From: Roseateles noduli
GTDB lineage: Bacteria > Pseudomonadota > Gammaproteobacteria > Burkholderiales > Burkholderiaceae_C
Direction of reading: 5' to 3'
Length of the DNA: 64,000 nt
Assembly (NCBI GenBank): GCA_002205125.1
Contig: NIOE01000008.1
Coordinates: 62,001-126,000 of the forward strand
Translations under genes and position numbers: made by a program
The notes under the pieces: generated by a model
What the model was told of the DNA's origin: nothing
Seen by the model: only the letters and a program-made list of their open reading frames with translations
Databases searched by the model: none
Shown: piece after piece, positions 46,020 through 55,744 of the stretch
Layout of the letters: every line of letters starts with the position of its first letter
How positions within the stretch are numbered: position 1 is the first letter of the stretch

Positions 46020-47539
46020 AGCCCCGCCCTTTCGATCAGCGCGGCGCGAGCCGCCTGCACGTCGGAGAACGCACGGCGTTCGCCGTGGATCTCCTGGTAG
46101 TCCTCGTGGCCCTTGCCGGCGACCAGCACGACGTCGCGGGCGCCTGCCTGATCCACGGCGCGCGAGATCGCCTCGGCGCGGTCCGCGATCACCTCACGTG
46201 CGACTTCGGTCGGCAGGCCGGCCTCGATGTCGGCGAGGATCTTCGACGGATCCTCGGTGCGCGGGTTGTCGCTGGTCAGCACGACGTGCGCGGCCAGTCG
46301 CGCGGCGATCGCACCCATCAGCGGACGCTTGGTCGGATCGCGGTCGCCGCCGCAGCCGAACACCACGCGCAGCTCGCCGCCGCGTGCGGCAGCCAGCGGC
46401 TGCAGCGCGCTCAGCGCCTTCTCCAGCGCGTCGGGCGTATGGGCGTAGTCGACCACCAGCTGCGGCAGCTCTCGGCCGCTGCCCACGCGCTGCATGCGAC
46501 CGGGCACCGGCGTCACCAGCGCGGCGACGCGCGCGATGTCTTCGAGGCCGTGACCCAGCGCCCGCAGTCCGGCGATCACGCCGAGCAGGTTGGACACGTT
46601 GTAGTCGCCGATCAGGCCGGTCTGCACCGGCACCGACGCGGCGCCCTCGCGCAGCGTGAACGCGAGACCGCTCGCGTCATGGCGCAGGTCGACGGCGCTC
46701 AGGCGCGCATCGGCGCGGTTGAGGCCGTAGGTCCACACGTCGAGCTTGCCGGCGGCACTCAGCTCGGCCGCGAGCTCGACGCCCTTCGGATCGTCGAGGT
46801 TGAGCACTGCGGCCTTCAGTCCGTCCCAGTCGAACAGCTTGCGCTTGGCCACCCAGTAGGCGTCCATGCCGCCGTGATAGTCCAGGTGGTCCTGCGTGAA
46901 GTTGGTGAACAGCGCGACCTGGAGGGTGGTGCCGCTGAGCCGGTGTTCCTCGATGCCGATCGAGGAGGCCTCGATCGCGCAAGCGCCGAAGCCGTCGTCG
47001 GCCATGCGCTTGAAGGCTTCCTGCAGACGGACCGGATCGGGCGTGGTCAGGCCCGTGGCTTCGATGGACGCGGCGGTGGCCGTGCCGGGCAACGCACCCG
47101 GCACCGGCGGCTGACCGACGCCCAGCGTGCCGATCACGCCGCAGCGCGAGCCCAGCAGCGTCAGCGCCTGCGCGATCCACCAGGCGCTCGAGGTCTTGCC
47201 GTTCGTGCCGGTGACCGCGAGCACGTTCAGGCGCCTGCTCGGTTCGCCGTAGAACGCCGACGCGATGCGGCCGCAGTTCAGCTTCAGGTCCGGCAGCGAC
47301 GCGATGCGCGCGTCGGTGAAGCCGTACTCGGCCGCGCCGGCGTGCTCGACCAGCGCGGTCGCCGCGCCGGCCGCCAGCGCGCCCGCGACGAACTGCCGCG
47401 CGTCCTTCGCATAACCCGGCCACGCGATGAACGCGTCGCCCGCGCCGACGGCGCGGCTGTCCGTGCGCAACTGGCCGCTGGGCGTCCATTCCTGCAGCCA
47501 GCGGGCGGCGGCTTCGGGGGATTTGAGATGCATCAACAT
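46016..47539 (-). CDS. murE: UDP-MurNAc-tripeptide synthetase (meso-diaminopimelate-adding)
   Basis: A 507-aa Mur ligase. ATP loop VTGTNGKTSSAWW, EASSIGIEEHRL, NFTQDHLDYHGGMDAYW and the DNPRTEDP motif are present. DNPR marks meso-diaminopimelate rather than lysine as the amino acid added, as expected for a Gram-negative. It starts 13 nt after the ftsI stop. Confidence 0.97.
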   Translation of the reverse strand: MLMHLKSPEAAARWLQEWTPSGQLRTDSRAVGAGDAFIAWPGYAKDARQFVAGALAAGAATALVEHAGAAEYGFTDARIASLPDLKLNCGRIASAFYGEPSRRLNVLAVTGTNGKTSSAWWIAQALTLLGSRCGVIGTLGVGQPPVPGALPGTATAASIEATGLTTPDPVRLQEAFKRMADDGFGACAIEASSIGIEEHRLSGTTLQVALFTNFTQDHLDYHGGMDAYWVAKRKLFDWDGLKAAVLNLDDPKGVELAAELSAAGKLDVWTYGLNRADARLSAVDLRHDASGLAFTLREGAASVPVQTGLIGDYNVSNLLGVIAGLRALGHGLEDIARVAALVTPVPGRMQRVGSGRELPQLVVDYAHTPDALEKALSALQPLAAARGGELRVVFGCGGDRDPTKRPLMGAIAARLAAHVVLTSDNPRTEDPSKILADIEAGLPTEVAREVIADRAEAISRAVDQAGARDVVLVAGKGHEDYQEIHGERRAFSDVQAARAALIERAGL

Positions 47540-47552
47540 GATTCGTGCCCGC

Positions 47553-49373
47553 TCAGAAACTCTCGTCGACGGCTTGCAGCCGCTGCTGCGCCACGATCTG
47601 CGGCTTCACGTCGAGGTCCGGCGGCTCGCCCAGCAATCTGAGCGTCTGCGCCACGACCTGGCTGAACACCGGACCCGCGACCGCGCCGCCGAAGTACTGG
47701 CCGTTCTTCGGCTCGTCGACCATCACCGCGACGATGATGCGCGGCTTGGAAATCGGCGCGATGCCCACGAACCACGAACGGTATTTGTGGCTCGCGTAGC
47801 CCTTGCCTTCCTGCTTGTGCGCCGTGCCGGACTTGCCGCCGACGCTGTAGCCCGGGACCATCGCCTGCGGCGCGGTGCCGCCCGGGCCGGCCGCCATCTG
47901 CAGCATCCCGCGGATCTCCGCGGCGACCTTGGGGCTGAAGACCTTGATGCCGTTGACCGGCTGGTCGGCCGGGTGCTTGGTCATCGTGATCGGGATGATG
48001 TCGCCCTCGCGCGCAAAGACCGTGTACGCCCGCGCCAGCTGCAGCAGCGACGCCGACAGGCCGTAGCCGTAGCTCATGGTCGCCTGCTCGATCGGGCGCC
48101 AGCTCTTCCACGGGCGCAGCTTGCCGGTCACCGCGCCGGGGAAGTCGATCTGCGGCCGCTGGCCCAGGCCGATCGCGGTGAACATCTCGTGCATCTCGCG
48201 CGGCTGCATCATCAGCGCGAGCCGCGCCGCGCCGATGTTGCTGGACTTCTGGATCACCTGCTGCACGGTCAGGTCGCCGTGCGGGTGCGCGTCGGTAGGC
48301 GACCAGCCCGAGATCACCACGCTGCGCAGACCGGTGCTCAGCAGCGTGTCGGGGCGCACGCGGCCGGTCTCCAGCGCCAGGCCGGCGGTGAAGGGCTTCA
48401 TCGTCGAGCCGGGCTCGAAGACGTCGGTCAGCGCGCGGTTGCGCAGCTGCTCGCCCGACAGGTTCTGCCGGTGGCCGGGGTCGTAGCTGGGGAAGTTGGC
48501 CAGCGCCAGGATCTCGCCGGTGCGCGCGTCCAGCACCACCACCGAGCCCGCCTTGGCCTTGTTCTCCGCCACCGCGTCGCGCACGCGCTGGTAGGCGAAG
48601 AACTGGACCTTGGCGTCGATCGACAGCTCGATGTCCTTGCCGTTGGTCTCGGGGACGCGTTCGCCGATGTCCTCGACCACGCGACCCAGCCGGTCGCGCA
48701 CGACCGAGCGCGAGCCGTCGCGGCCCTGCAGGTCCTTCTGGAACGCGAGCTCGATGCCTTCCTGGCCCTGTTCCTCGATGTTGGTGAAGCCGACGATGTG
48801 CGCGGCGGCTTCGCCCTCGGGGTACTGGCGCTTGTACTCGCGGTCCTGGAACACGCCCTTCAGGCCGAGTTCCTTGATCTTGCGCGCGGTCTCGTCGTCG
48901 GCCTGGCGGCGCAGGAAGACGAAGCGGTTGGCCGGGTCCAGGCGCTTGTCGAGCTCCGCGCGCGACATGTCGAGGATCTTCGCGAGCTGGCGGCGCTTGT
49001 CGGGATCGGTGTCGACTTCCTTCGGGAAGGCCCAGATCGACGGCACGGCGACGCTGGCAGCCAGCACCTGGCCGCCGCGGTCGCTGATCTTGCCGCGGCT
49101 GGCGGGCAGCTCCATCTTGTGGGCGTAGCGGGCCTCGCCCTGGCGCTGGAAGAAGTCCTCGCCGATCAGCTGGATGTAGGCTGCGCGCGCCAGCAGGCCG
49201 GTGAACGCGAGGCCCACCAGCGCGACCAGGAAACGCGAACGCCACGGCGGCGTCTTGGACGCCAGCAGCGGGCTGCTCGAATAGCTGACGCCGCGCGTCG
49301 AGCCGTTTCTGGCGGCGTTGCGCGAGGCGTTGCGGGCGCTGTTGCCCAGCTTCCTGCGGAGCTTGCCGATCAT
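47553..49373 (-). CDS. ftsI: Septal peptidoglycan transpeptidase FtsI (PBP3)
   Basis: A 606-aa class B penicillin-binding protein that cross-links septal glycan. One membrane helix at about 45-65 is followed by the pedestal domain (ASRGKISDRGGQVLA) and the transpeptidase with S323 in STMK, SSN (377-379) and KSGT (514-517). The cytoplasmic N-terminus is longer than in E. coli and rich in Arg/Asn/Ser. Its ATG overlaps the ftsL stop by 4 nt. Confidence 0.97.
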   Translation of the reverse strand: MIGKLRRKLGNSARNASRNAARNGSTRGVSYSSSPLLASKTPPWRSRFLVALVGLAFTGLLARAAYIQLIGEDFFQRQGEARYAHKMELPASRGKISDRGGQVLAASVAVPSIWAFPKEVDTDPDKRRQLAKILDMSRAELDKRLDPANRFVFLRRQADDETARKIKELGLKGVFQDREYKRQYPEGEAAAHIVGFTNIEEQGQEGIELAFQKDLQGRDGSRSVVRDRLGRVVEDIGERVPETNGKDIELSIDAKVQFFAYQRVRDAVAENKAKAGSVVVLDARTGEILALANFPSYDPGHRQNLSGEQLRNRALTDVFEPGSTMKPFTAGLALETGRVRPDTLLSTGLRSVVISGWSPTDAHPHGDLTVQQVIQKSSNIGAARLALMMQPREMHEMFTAIGLGQRPQIDFPGAVTGKLRPWKSWRPIEQATMSYGYGLSASLLQLARAYTVFAREGDIIPITMTKHPADQPVNGIKVFSPKVAAEIRGMLQMAAGPGGTAPQAMVPGYSVGGKSGTAHKQEGKGYASHKYRSWFVGIAPISKPRIIVAVMVDEPKNGQYFGGAVAGPVFSQVVAQTLRLLGEPPDLDVKPQIVAQQRLQAVDESF

Positions 49374-49708
49374 CGGGCGGCTCCTTGGGTTCCCGCTGGC
49401 GTCGAGGCCTGCGGACGACCACGCACCCCGCTGGCCTCGATCGCGGGCGCATCGGCATTGAAGGTGATCGCCGGCGAGATCGGACGCATCTTCAGCCGCT
49501 CGCGCGCGACCTGCTCGACGCGCAGGTTGGTCGCCTGCGCCTGGCGGTCGGCCATCAGCTTCTGGTAGTCGGCCTCGAGCCGGCGACCCTCGGTCTGTGC
49601 GCGGTCCAGCTCGGTGAACAGGCGGCGCGAGTCATAGGCGCTGCGCACCATGTAGATGCCCGACACCATCACCGCGGCGATCAGCAGCAGGTTGAGGCGG
49701 CCGATCAT
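49370..49708 (-). CDS. ftsL: Cell division protein FtsL
   Basis: A 112-aa bitopic protein with one helix at 3-21 ([19 protein letters not shown]) and a coiled coil ([23 protein letters not shown]), then [14 protein letters not shown], the usual FtsL end. A 25-aa Ala/Gly/Pro tail follows. It sits between rsmH and ftsI with 4-nt overlaps on both sides. Confidence 0.93.
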   Translation of the reverse strand: MIGRLNLLLIAAVMVSGIYMVRSAYDSRRLFTELDRAQTEGRRLEADYQKLMADRQAQATNLRVEQVARERLKMRPISPAITFNADAPAIEASGVRGRPQASTPAGTQGAAR

Positions 49709-50739
49709 CGACGGCCCCCCTTCTTGCGCTTGCCGGTGTCGGCCGCGACGGGCGGCGGCAGCGGCGCGTCGGTGCGCTCGGCCACGCGCAGGATCGACGA
49801 GCGCGCGCGAGGATTCGCCGACACCTCGGCCTCGCTCGGCTTGATGCGCGCGATGGCGCGCAGCGGCTGCGGCTTGGGTTCGGCGAACGGGGCGCGGCGG
49901 TCGAACACTTCCTTGCTGTGCTCGGCGATGAAGTTCTTGACGATGCGGTCTTCCAGCGAGTGGAAGCTGATCACCGCCAGCCGGCCGCCGGGCTTGAGCT
50001 TGGACAGCGCGGCGCTCAGCCCCTGCTGCAGCTCTTCAAGCTCGGCGTTGACGAATATCCGTAGAGCCTGAAATGTCCGCGTCGAAGGGTCCTTGCCCGG
50101 CTCGCGGGTTTTGACTGCACCAGCCACGACTTGGGAAAGCTCGGCGGTTGTGCGGACAGGGCGCCCGCCTTCCCGGCGAGCCACAAGCGCCTTTGCAATC
50201 GGGAGAGCAAACCGTTCTTCGCCATAGTCGCGGATCACCTGTGCAAGCTGGTCCACCTCCGCGCGGGCGATGAAGTCCGCGGCGCTTTCGCCCCGCGTCG
50301 TGTCCATGCGCATGTCGAGGGGGCCGTCGAAGCGGAAGCTGAAGCCGCGCTCCGGGTTGTCGATCTGCGGACTGGACACGCCCAGGTCCAGCAGGATGCC
50401 GTCGACCTGGGCGATGCCCAGGGCGTCGAGCTGCGCGGCCATGTCGGCGAACGCGCTGTGGCAGATGTGGAAACGCGGGTCGTCGACCCGCGTTGGTCCG
50501 GTCGTCGCGGCCGCGACCGCCTCGGGGTCGCGGTCGATGGCGATCAGGCGCCCCTTCTCCCCCAGCCGCGACAGCAGCAGGCGCGAGTGCCCCCCGCGCC
50601 CGAAGGTGCCGTCGACATAGATGCCGTCGGGGGTCGTGAAGGCGCCGTCCACGGTCTCGTGCAGCAGCACGGTCGTGTGGGAGAAGACGGGGGCCTCGGT
50701 GGCCGCGGGGTCGAAGGGGGGCGGGGACTGCTCGCTCAT
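49705..50739 (-). CDS. rsmH: 16S rRNA (cytosine-1402-N4)-methyltransferase RsmH (MraW)
   Basis: A 344-aa SAM-dependent methyltransferase of the small ribosomal subunit. It shows VLLHETVDG, the SAM loop [32 protein letters not shown] and [16 protein letters not shown] with [17 protein letters not shown] 20-aa Pro-rich N-terminal extension precedes the core. The ATG at 50739 lies 5 nt after the mraZ stop. Confidence 0.97.
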   Translation of the reverse strand: MSEQSPPPFDPAATEAPVFSHTTVLLHETVDGAFTTPDGIYVDGTFGRGGHSRLLLSRLGEKGRLIAIDRDPEAVAAATTGPTRVDDPRFHICHSAFADMAAQLDALGIAQVDGILLDLGVSSPQIDNPERGFSFRFDGPLDMRMDTTRGESAADFIARAEVDQLAQVIRDYGEERFALPIAKALVARREGGRPVRTTAELSQVVAGAVKTREPGKDPSTRTFQALRIFVNAELEELQQGLSAALSKLKPGGRLAVISFHSLEDRIVKNFIAEHSKEVFDRRAPFAEPKPQPLRAIARIKPSEAEVSANPRARSSILRVAERTDAPLPPPVAADTGKRKKGGRR

Positions 50740-50744
50740 GACGG

Positions 50745-51173
50745 TCAGAAGCTGAAGTCCTGGAGCACGGCCGGCATCTCGGACTGCATCACGGCGGCCT
50801 CGTGGGCGGCGTAGGCTTGGGCGTCCCAGAGTTCGAAGTGGCTGCCCATGCCGAGCAGCATCGTGTCCTTCTGCAGGCCGGCGGCGGTGCGCAGTTCGGG
50901 GGCGATCAGCACGCGGGCGGCGGCATCGATCTCGACGTCCTGGGCGTTGCCGAGGAACACGCGCTTCCAGCCGGCGGCGGACATGGGCAGCGCGGCGACC
51001 TTGTCGCGGAACTGTTCCCAGGCGGGACGGGGGAAGACCATCAGGCAGCCTTCGGGGTGCTTGGTCAGCGTGAGCTGGCCGCCGCACAGGGCCTGGAGCA
51101 CGTCGCGGTGCCGTGCAGGGACGGTCAAGCGCCCCTTGGCGTCCAACGCCAAGGCACTCGCCCCCTGAAACAC
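50745..51173 (-). CDS. mraZ: Transcriptional regulator MraZ
   Basis: A 142-aa DNA-binding protein with two SpoVT/AbrB-like halves: [18 protein letters not shown] and [24 protein letters not shown], each with the DxxGRxxxP/A-type core. I chose the GTG at 51173, giving the standard start (M/V)FQGAS; an ATG 69 nt upstream would run through the operator. It represses its own promoter in E. coli, and the box array directly upstream supports autoregulation here. It is the first gene of the dcw operon. Confidence 0.93.
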   Translation of the reverse strand: MFQGASALALDAKGRLTVPARHRDVLQALCGGQLTLTKHPEGCLMVFPRPAWEQFRDKVAALPMSAAGWKRVFLGNAQDVEIDAAARVLIAPELRTAAGLQKDTMLLGMGSHFELWDAQAYAAHEAAVMQSEMPAVLQDFSF

Positions 51174-51179
51174 GACATT

Positions 51180-51215
51180 CGCCACTTTGCCCCACCGAAT
51201 TGCACTTTCTCCCAC
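51180..51215 (-). promoter_or_regulatory. MraZ operator: four boxes in 10-bp phase
   Basis: On the minus strand GTGGGA (51215-51210), GTGCAA (51205-51200), GTGGGG (51195-51190) and GTGGCG (51185-51180) start every 10 bp. Known MraZ sites are tandem TGGGN repeats with 5-nt spacers, the same 10-bp period. The second box is a poor match. The most upstream box overlaps the -10 element, and the last ends 7 nt before the mraZ GTG. Confidence 0.8.
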
Positions 51216-51242
51216 TTTAATGGCGGGTCGGGCACCGGTCAA
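51214..51242 (-). promoter_or_regulatory. Sigma-70-type promoter of the dcw operon
   Basis: On the minus strand TTGACC (51242-51237) is followed after 17 nt by TAAAGT (51219-51214). The -35 matches consensus at five of six positions, the -10 at four. AT-rich sequence upstream (51243-51330) could act as an UP element. Confidence 0.7.
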
Positions 51243-51503
51243 GGAAATTTGGCGTTTTTCCCAATCAAATCAATTACTTAGCTGCCATTATCAAGCCAGT
51301 GCGTGAAATAAAAGTTGTTCAAAATGAAGGACTTAAGAACTGCAGTGCAAGTGATGGATCAACTCAAACCGGCTGTCGTACCCACCCGAAACCGGGACAC
51401 GGGCTTCGGACGGATCGCACCGAAATGGGGGCCGGCGGCGGCGGCCACCCCCTTCAAGCGGTCTGAAACGGCCCCGCGGTGGTGGAAAAGTGGGAGACAT
51501 GCA
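51243..51503. other. Intergenic region upstream of mraZ without a convincing gene
   Basis: About 260 nt between the dcw promoter and the terminator of the hydrolase gene. The half nearest mraZ (51243-51345) is strikingly AT-rich for this genome, for example ATCAAATCAATTACTT, and likely holds upstream promoter elements. The rest is GC-rich with no motif I recognise. An 89-codon frame here has no recognisable family or ribosome site. Confidence 0.5.
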
Positions 51504-51528
51504 AAAAGCCCGGCCAGGCCGGGCTTTT
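51504..51528 (-). terminator. Rho-independent terminator of the hydrolase gene
   Basis: AAAAGCCCGGCC (51504-51515) and GGCCGGGCTTTT (51517-51528) form a 12-bp inverted repeat with a 1-nt centre; five T follow the stem on the minus strand. It lies 61 nt after the stop of the minus-strand hydrolase gene. Confidence 0.8.
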
Positions 51529-51588
51529 GGGGGGGAGAGCGAGGAACGCGGAGGAACTTCGCGAAGCGCGCGCTCAGGCGTTGAGCGC

Positions 51589-52833
51589 TCAGCGTCCGAC
51601 CGCCGATGCCGCCGGCTCGCCGTTCATCCCAGCCTCCGACGCGCTCACCGCGGCGCCCTGCCACCAATGCGGCGTCGGCCCCGGCTGCTCGATCGCCAGC
51701 GGCGCGCCGATCACCGGCGTCACCAGCTCCACGTTGCGCAGCCGCGCCAGCGCGCTGATGCGCTCGAACGGGTCCTGCCAGCGATGCATCGCCAGGTCGA
51801 AGGTGCCGTTGTGAATCGGCAGCAGGCGCTTGCCCTTCAGGTCGACGTGCGCCTGCATGGTCTGCTCCGGCTGCATGTGCACGTAGGGCCAGCGCGGGTC
51901 GTAGGCGCCGGTCTCCATCAGCGTCAGGTCGAAGGGGCCGAAGCGCTCGCCGATCGTCTTGAATCCGTCGAAGTAGCCGGTGTCGCCACTGAAGAACACG
52001 CGCAGATCGTCGTCGATCAGCACCCACGAGGCCCACAGCGTCGAGTTGCGGTCGCTCAGGCTGCGGCCGGAGAAATGCTGCGCCGGGGTCGCCGTCAGCT
52101 GCACGCCGGCGATCGAGGTGCCCTGCCACCAGTCGAACTGCTGCACCTTGGCCGCAGGCACGCCCCAGTCGATCAGGCGCTGCCCCACGCCCAGCGGCGT
52201 CACGAAGTGGCGCACCTTGGGCGCCAGCGCCAGCACGGTGTCGTGGTCGAGGTGGTCGTAGTGGTCGTGCGAGAGGATCACGGCCTCGATCTCGGGCAGC
52301 TCATCGAGCGCGATCGGGGGCGCGTGGAAACGCTTCGGACCCATGAAGGAGAACGGCGAGGCGCGTTCCGAGAACACCGGGTCCGTCAGCCAGAAACGGC
52401 CGCGCAGCTTGAGCAGCACGGTCGAGTGGCCGAGCCGGAACAGCGTCCGGTCCGGCGCCGCGAGCAGTTGCTCCTTGGTCAGCGCCCGGACTTCGATCGG
52501 CGCGTCCGGCGCGGTGCCGGCGGGCTTGTGGAACATGAAGTCCCACATGATCCCCATCGTCTTCCAGAAGCCCTGTTCGGGCTCCACGGCGGGGTTGCGG
52601 AACTGGCCCTTCGCCCATTGGGGCGACTGCTCCAGGGACGGCTGGGTGCCCTCCGGAGCGGGAGCGTTGACGCCGCTGGCGGGCACCACGGCGGGGGAGG
52701 ACATCACGCGGGAAGCGGTCATGGCAAGGGCTCCAACAATCAGGACGGCGGCCAGGCTGCTCAAGGCGGTGAGCGAGCGCGGCAGCGCGCGGGCGGTTCG
52801 GGCGACAGGGTGTCGGGGAGGTGGCGGGCTCAT
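51589..52833 (-). CDS. Membrane-anchored metallo-beta-lactamase-fold hydrolase (NAPE-PLD-like)
   Basis: About 414 aa. An N-terminal signal or anchor helix (about 20-40) is followed by a metallo-beta-lactamase fold: LGHSTVLLKLRGRFWLTDPVF, the zinc motif SHDHYDHLD (H189, H191, D193, H194), TPAQHFSGRS, FFSGDTGYF and LPIHNGTFD. The pattern LTDPVFSERASPFSFMGPKR is characteristic of the N-acyl-phosphatidylethanolamine phospholipase D-like/RomA group. The substrate may be a lipid or other phosphodiester. The ATG at 52833 precedes a plausible signal sequence. It is divergent from a TetR gene with a palindrome between. Confidence 0.8.
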   Translation of the reverse strand: MSPPPPRHPVARTARALPRSLTALSSLAAVLIVGALAMTASRVMSSPAVVPASGVNAPAPEGTQPSLEQSPQWAKGQFRNPAVEPEQGFWKTMGIMWDFMFHKPAGTAPDAPIEVRALTKEQLLAAPDRTLFRLGHSTVLLKLRGRFWLTDPVFSERASPFSFMGPKRFHAPPIALDELPEIEAVILSHDHYDHLDHDTVLALAPKVRHFVTPLGVGQRLIDWGVPAAKVQQFDWWQGTSIAGVQLTATPAQHFSGRSLSDRNSTLWASWVLIDDDLRVFFSGDTGYFDGFKTIGERFGPFDLTLMETGAYDPRWPYVHMQPEQTMQAHVDLKGKRLLPIHNGTFDLAMHRWQDPFERISALARLRNVELVTPVIGAPLAIEQPGPTPHWWQGAAVSASEAGMNGEPAASAVGR

Positions 52834-52857
52834 CTGAAACTTGCACCAGAAACTTGC

Positions 52858-52872
52858 ACTACACAGTGTAGT
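52858..52872. promoter_or_regulatory. Palindromic operator, probable TetR site
   Basis: ACTACAC-A-GTGTAGT is a perfect 7-1-7 palindrome between the divergent hydrolase and TetR genes, 25 nt upstream of the hydrolase ATG. A direct repeat GAAACTTGCAC (52836-52846 and 52849-52859) runs into it. The position suggests control of both genes. Confidence 0.65.
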
Positions 52873-52933
52873 TTTGCAGCAGTCTAGACGCAGGAATCTG
52901 AAAAGTAAACTCCCCGGTGTAAGATTGCTTCCC

Positions 52934-53617
52934 ATGACTTCCGACGCCGCCCTCCCCCAGCCCGCGCCGACGCCCGAGGACCTCACCGCCTTCGGCGAGG
53001 CGGAGCGCGTCCGGCTCACCGACCGCAAGCGGCAGGCCATCGTCGACGCGGCCATCGCCGAGTTCCGCGAGCACGGTTTCGAGGTCGCGAACATGGACCG
53101 TATCGCGGGTCGCGCTCAGGTCTCCAAGCGCACCGTCTACAACCACTTCAGCGGCAAGGACGCGCTGTTCGACGCGATCCTGGAGCGGCTGTGGGTCGCG
53201 ACCGAGGCCAAGCTCAAGCTGACCTACCGCGCCGACCTGCCCTTGCGCGAGCAGTTGCTGACGCTGGTCGAGCAGAAGCTCGCGATGAGCGACGACCCGC
53301 AGTTCCTGGACCTGGCGCGGGTGCTGATCGCCGAGGCGATCCATGCGCCGCAGCGGGCGCGGGAGATGCTGTGCAGGCTCGGCGGACGGGAGGAAGCGCT
53401 GACCGTGTGGATCCGCGCGGCAATGGCCGACGGCCGGCTCAAGATCGGGGATCCCGCCTTCGCCGCCTCGCAGCTGCAGGCGCTGGTCAAGGGCTTCGCG
53501 TTCTGGCCTCAGATCACGATGGGACAGCCGCCGCTGGACAAGACTCAGCAGCGCCAGGTGGCCGATTCGGCGACCGACATGTTCCTGGGATTCCACGCGG
53601 TCGATCCGGCGCGCTGA
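52934..53617 (+). CDS. TetR-family transcriptional regulator
   Basis: A 227-aa repressor. The helix-turn-helix is RQAIVDAAIAEFREHGFEVANMDRIAGRAQ with VSKRTVYNHFSGKDALFDAI. The ligand domain contains the TetR_C pattern LIAEAIHAPQRAREM and ends FLGFHAVDPAR. A 25-residue acidic N-terminal extension precedes it. The start at 52934 was preferred because upstream codons lie in the operator region. It most likely represses itself and the divergent hydrolase gene; the ligand is unknown. Confidence 0.88.
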   Translation: MTSDAALPQPAPTPEDLTAFGEAERVRLTDRKRQAIVDAAIAEFREHGFEVANMDRIAGRAQVSKRTVYNHFSGKDALFDAILERLWVATEAKLKLTYRADLPLREQLLTLVEQKLAMSDDPQFLDLARVLIAEAIHAPQRAREMLCRLGGREEALTVWIRAAMADGRLKIGDPAFAASQLQALVKGFAFWPQITMGQPPLDKTQQRQVADSATDMFLGFHAVDPAR

Positions 53618-53680
53618 GCGCGCGCCAGGTCTTGCCGTCCAGGGGCGGCCGCTGGCCCCTGCCCTCGCCCGCTTTGAAGC

Positions 53681-55507
53681 TCAGAACGTCGTCGACGACG
53701 TCGAGGACGTGCCGCTCAGGCGGAAGGTGCCGACGACGTCGGCCAGCTTCTGCGCCTGATCCTTGAGGCTCTCGGCAGCGGCCGCCGATTCCTCGACCAG
53801 CGACGCGTTCTGCTGCGTCACCTGATCCAGCTGCGCGACGGCCACGTTCACCTGGCCGATGCCGTGGCTCTGCTCCTGCGCGGTATGGCTGATCTCGCCG
53901 ATCATCTGCGCCACGCGCTGCACGCTGCCGACGACCTCGTTCATCGTCTCGCCTGCGGAGGAGACCTGGCGCGCGCCGGTGTCGACGCGCTCGACGCTGG
54001 CCGTGATCAGCGACTTGATCTCCTTGGCCGCGCCGGCCGAACGCTGCGCCAGCGCGCGCACTTCGCTCGCCACCACCGCGAAGCCGCGGCCCTGTTCGCC
54101 CGCGCGTGCGGCTTCCACCGCCGCGTTCAGCGCCAGGATGTTGGTCTGGAAGGCGATGCCGTCAATCGTGCCGATGATGTCGCCGATCTGCCGCGAGCTG
54201 GTGCTGATCTCCTGCATGGTCGCGACCACCTGGCCCATCGCCTCGCCGCCCTGGCGGGCCACGCGACTGGCGGTATCGGCCAGCTGCCGCGCCTGGTCCG
54301 CATTCGCCGCGCTGTTGGCGACGGTGCTGTTGAGCTCCTCCATCGAGCTGGCCGTCTCCTGCAGGTTGCTGGCCGTCTCCTCGGTGCGCTGGCTCAGGTC
54401 ATGGTTGCCCGCGGCGATCTGACGCGAGGCGACCGCGATCGACTGGCTGGTCTCGCGCACCTGCAGCATCACCTGCTCGATCTTGTGCACGAACTGGTTG
54501 AAGCCGCGCGAGATGTCGGCCAGTTCGTCCTCGCCGCGCACCTGCAGGCGCTGGCTGAGATCGCCCTCGCCCGCGCCGATGTCGTTCATCGCGCGCTTGA
54601 TGCCGGCGAGTCCCTTCAACAGCGCGCCCACCGCCGCCGCGGCCACCAGCGCGGCCACCGCCGTCACCACCAGCATCGTCAGGCCGGCGTTGCGCAGCAC
54701 GTCGGACAACGCGGCCAGGGCCTCGTTGCGCTCGGCCGCGGCGACCAGCACCCAGTCCGTGCCGGGCACGTCCACGGCCTTCAGGAAGAAGCGGTCGGCG
54801 CCGACGTCGGCCAGTGTCGGCTCGCCGCCGTGGGCGGTCGCCAGCAGCGCGCCGTCGATGGCGGCGGACAGGTCCTTCACCGGCTTCAGCGTCAGCGCCG
54901 CATCGGGATGCGCGATCACCGTGCCCTGCTTGTCCAGCAGCATCGCAAAGCCGCTCGCGGTCGGCTTGATGGACTTCATCGTCGCGACGATGTCGTCCAG
55001 CGCCACGTCCGTGCCGACCACGGCCTTGACGTCGCCGCCCGCGCGCACCGCGCTGGCGAAGGTCACGACCAGCTTCTTGCTCGACGCCGCCACATAGGGC
55101 GCGGTGATCACCGGCTGGTCCGTGCCGGAGGCCAGCTTGTACCAGCCGCGGCCGGTCGGGTCGTAATCCGCCGGGCGCTGGCGGTCGGGGATGGAGATCA
55201 TCCGCCTGTCTGCGCCGCCGACGTAGGCCAGGTCCAGCCGGCCCGACTGCAGCGCCTGCGTCAGCACGGCGCGCGGGTCCTCGAGCTGCGCGGCCGGCGC
55301 CATCGCGGCGACCACGTCCTTCTGCGTCTTGACCCAGGCGGCGACGCCCGCGGCGTTGGCCGTGGCCAGGTCGGTCAGTTGCGCCTGCACCTGACGGCGC
55401 GCGTGATCGCGCACAGCCCAGTAGCTGGCGAAGGTGGCGAGCGCGACGGCTGCTACCACGATGAGGATGCTGATCGCGATCAGGCGCGACTTGATGGTCT
55501 TCAACAC
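53681..55507 (-). CDS. Methyl-accepting chemotaxis protein
   Basis: A 608-aa receptor starting at a GTG ([12 protein letters not shown]...; the usual start pattern of this group). Helix 1 is at 9-31, then a periplasmic dCache-like sensor with [13 protein letters not shown] and [19 protein letters not shown], helix 2 near 280-303, HAMP, and the signalling domain with the conserved hairpin tip [30 protein letters not shown]. No CheR-binding pentapeptide ends the chain. The dCache type usually senses amino or organic acids. Confidence 0.9.
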   Translation of the reverse strand: MLKTIKSRLIAISILIVVAAVALATFASYWAVRDHARRQVQAQLTDLATANAAGVAAWVKTQKDVVAAMAPAAQLEDPRAVLTQALQSGRLDLAYVGGADRRMISIPDRQRPADYDPTGRGWYKLASGTDQPVITAPYVAASSKKLVVTFASAVRAGGDVKAVVGTDVALDDIVATMKSIKPTASGFAMLLDKQGTVIAHPDAALTLKPVKDLSAAIDGALLATAHGGEPTLADVGADRFFLKAVDVPGTDWVLVAAAERNEALAALSDVLRNAGLTMLVVTAVAALVAAAAVGALLKGLAGIKRAMNDIGAGEGDLSQRLQVRGEDELADISRGFNQFVHKIEQVMLQVRETSQSIAVASRQIAAGNHDLSQRTEETASNLQETASSMEELNSTVANSAANADQARQLADTASRVARQGGEAMGQVVATMQEISTSSRQIGDIIGTIDGIAFQTNILALNAAVEAARAGEQGRGFAVVASEVRALAQRSAGAAKEIKSLITASVERVDTGARQVSSAGETMNEVVGSVQRVAQMIGEISHTAQEQSHGIGQVNVAVAQLDQVTQQNASLVEESAAAAESLKDQAQKLADVVGTFRLSGTSSTSSTTF

Positions 55508-55639
55508 GGCGGAGTCCTGAGAGAGATGAGGATTCGCCGCAAGTCCTTGATAAGAATCAAGAATCACGCAGATCGCGATCGCGGCGGCCCGGATTCTCCC
55601 GGCGTTTCGGCGGGAACCAAGGGTTTCCACCAAGAAGAA

Positions 55640-55673
55640 GGCCGACGCCGTGACGGTGGTCACGACGCCGGCC
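55640..55673 (-). terminator. Probable terminator of the carbonic anhydrase gene
   Basis: Two 15-nt arms (55640-55654 and 55659-55673) pair at 13 positions around GGTG. On the minus strand the stem is followed by TTCTTCTT. It lies 72 nt after the carbonic anhydrase stop and 133 nt before the chemotaxis gene start. Confidence 0.6.
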
Positions 55674-55744
55674 CAAAGCGGAACATCCTTCTTCCGCGGC
55701 TCAGTCGGTCAGCGTCCCGAGGGGCCTTCCCCTCGCGGCACGCG

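Noticed and set aside
51482-51494. GTGG...GTGGG resembling further MraZ boxes on the plus strand
   Set aside because: The spacing is 8 bp rather than 10, it is on the opposite strand and lies about 270 nt from the promoter.
51315-51584. An 89-codon plus-strand frame upstream of mraZ
   Set aside because: No ribosome site or family resemblance, and it runs through the hydrolase terminator hairpin at 51504-51528.
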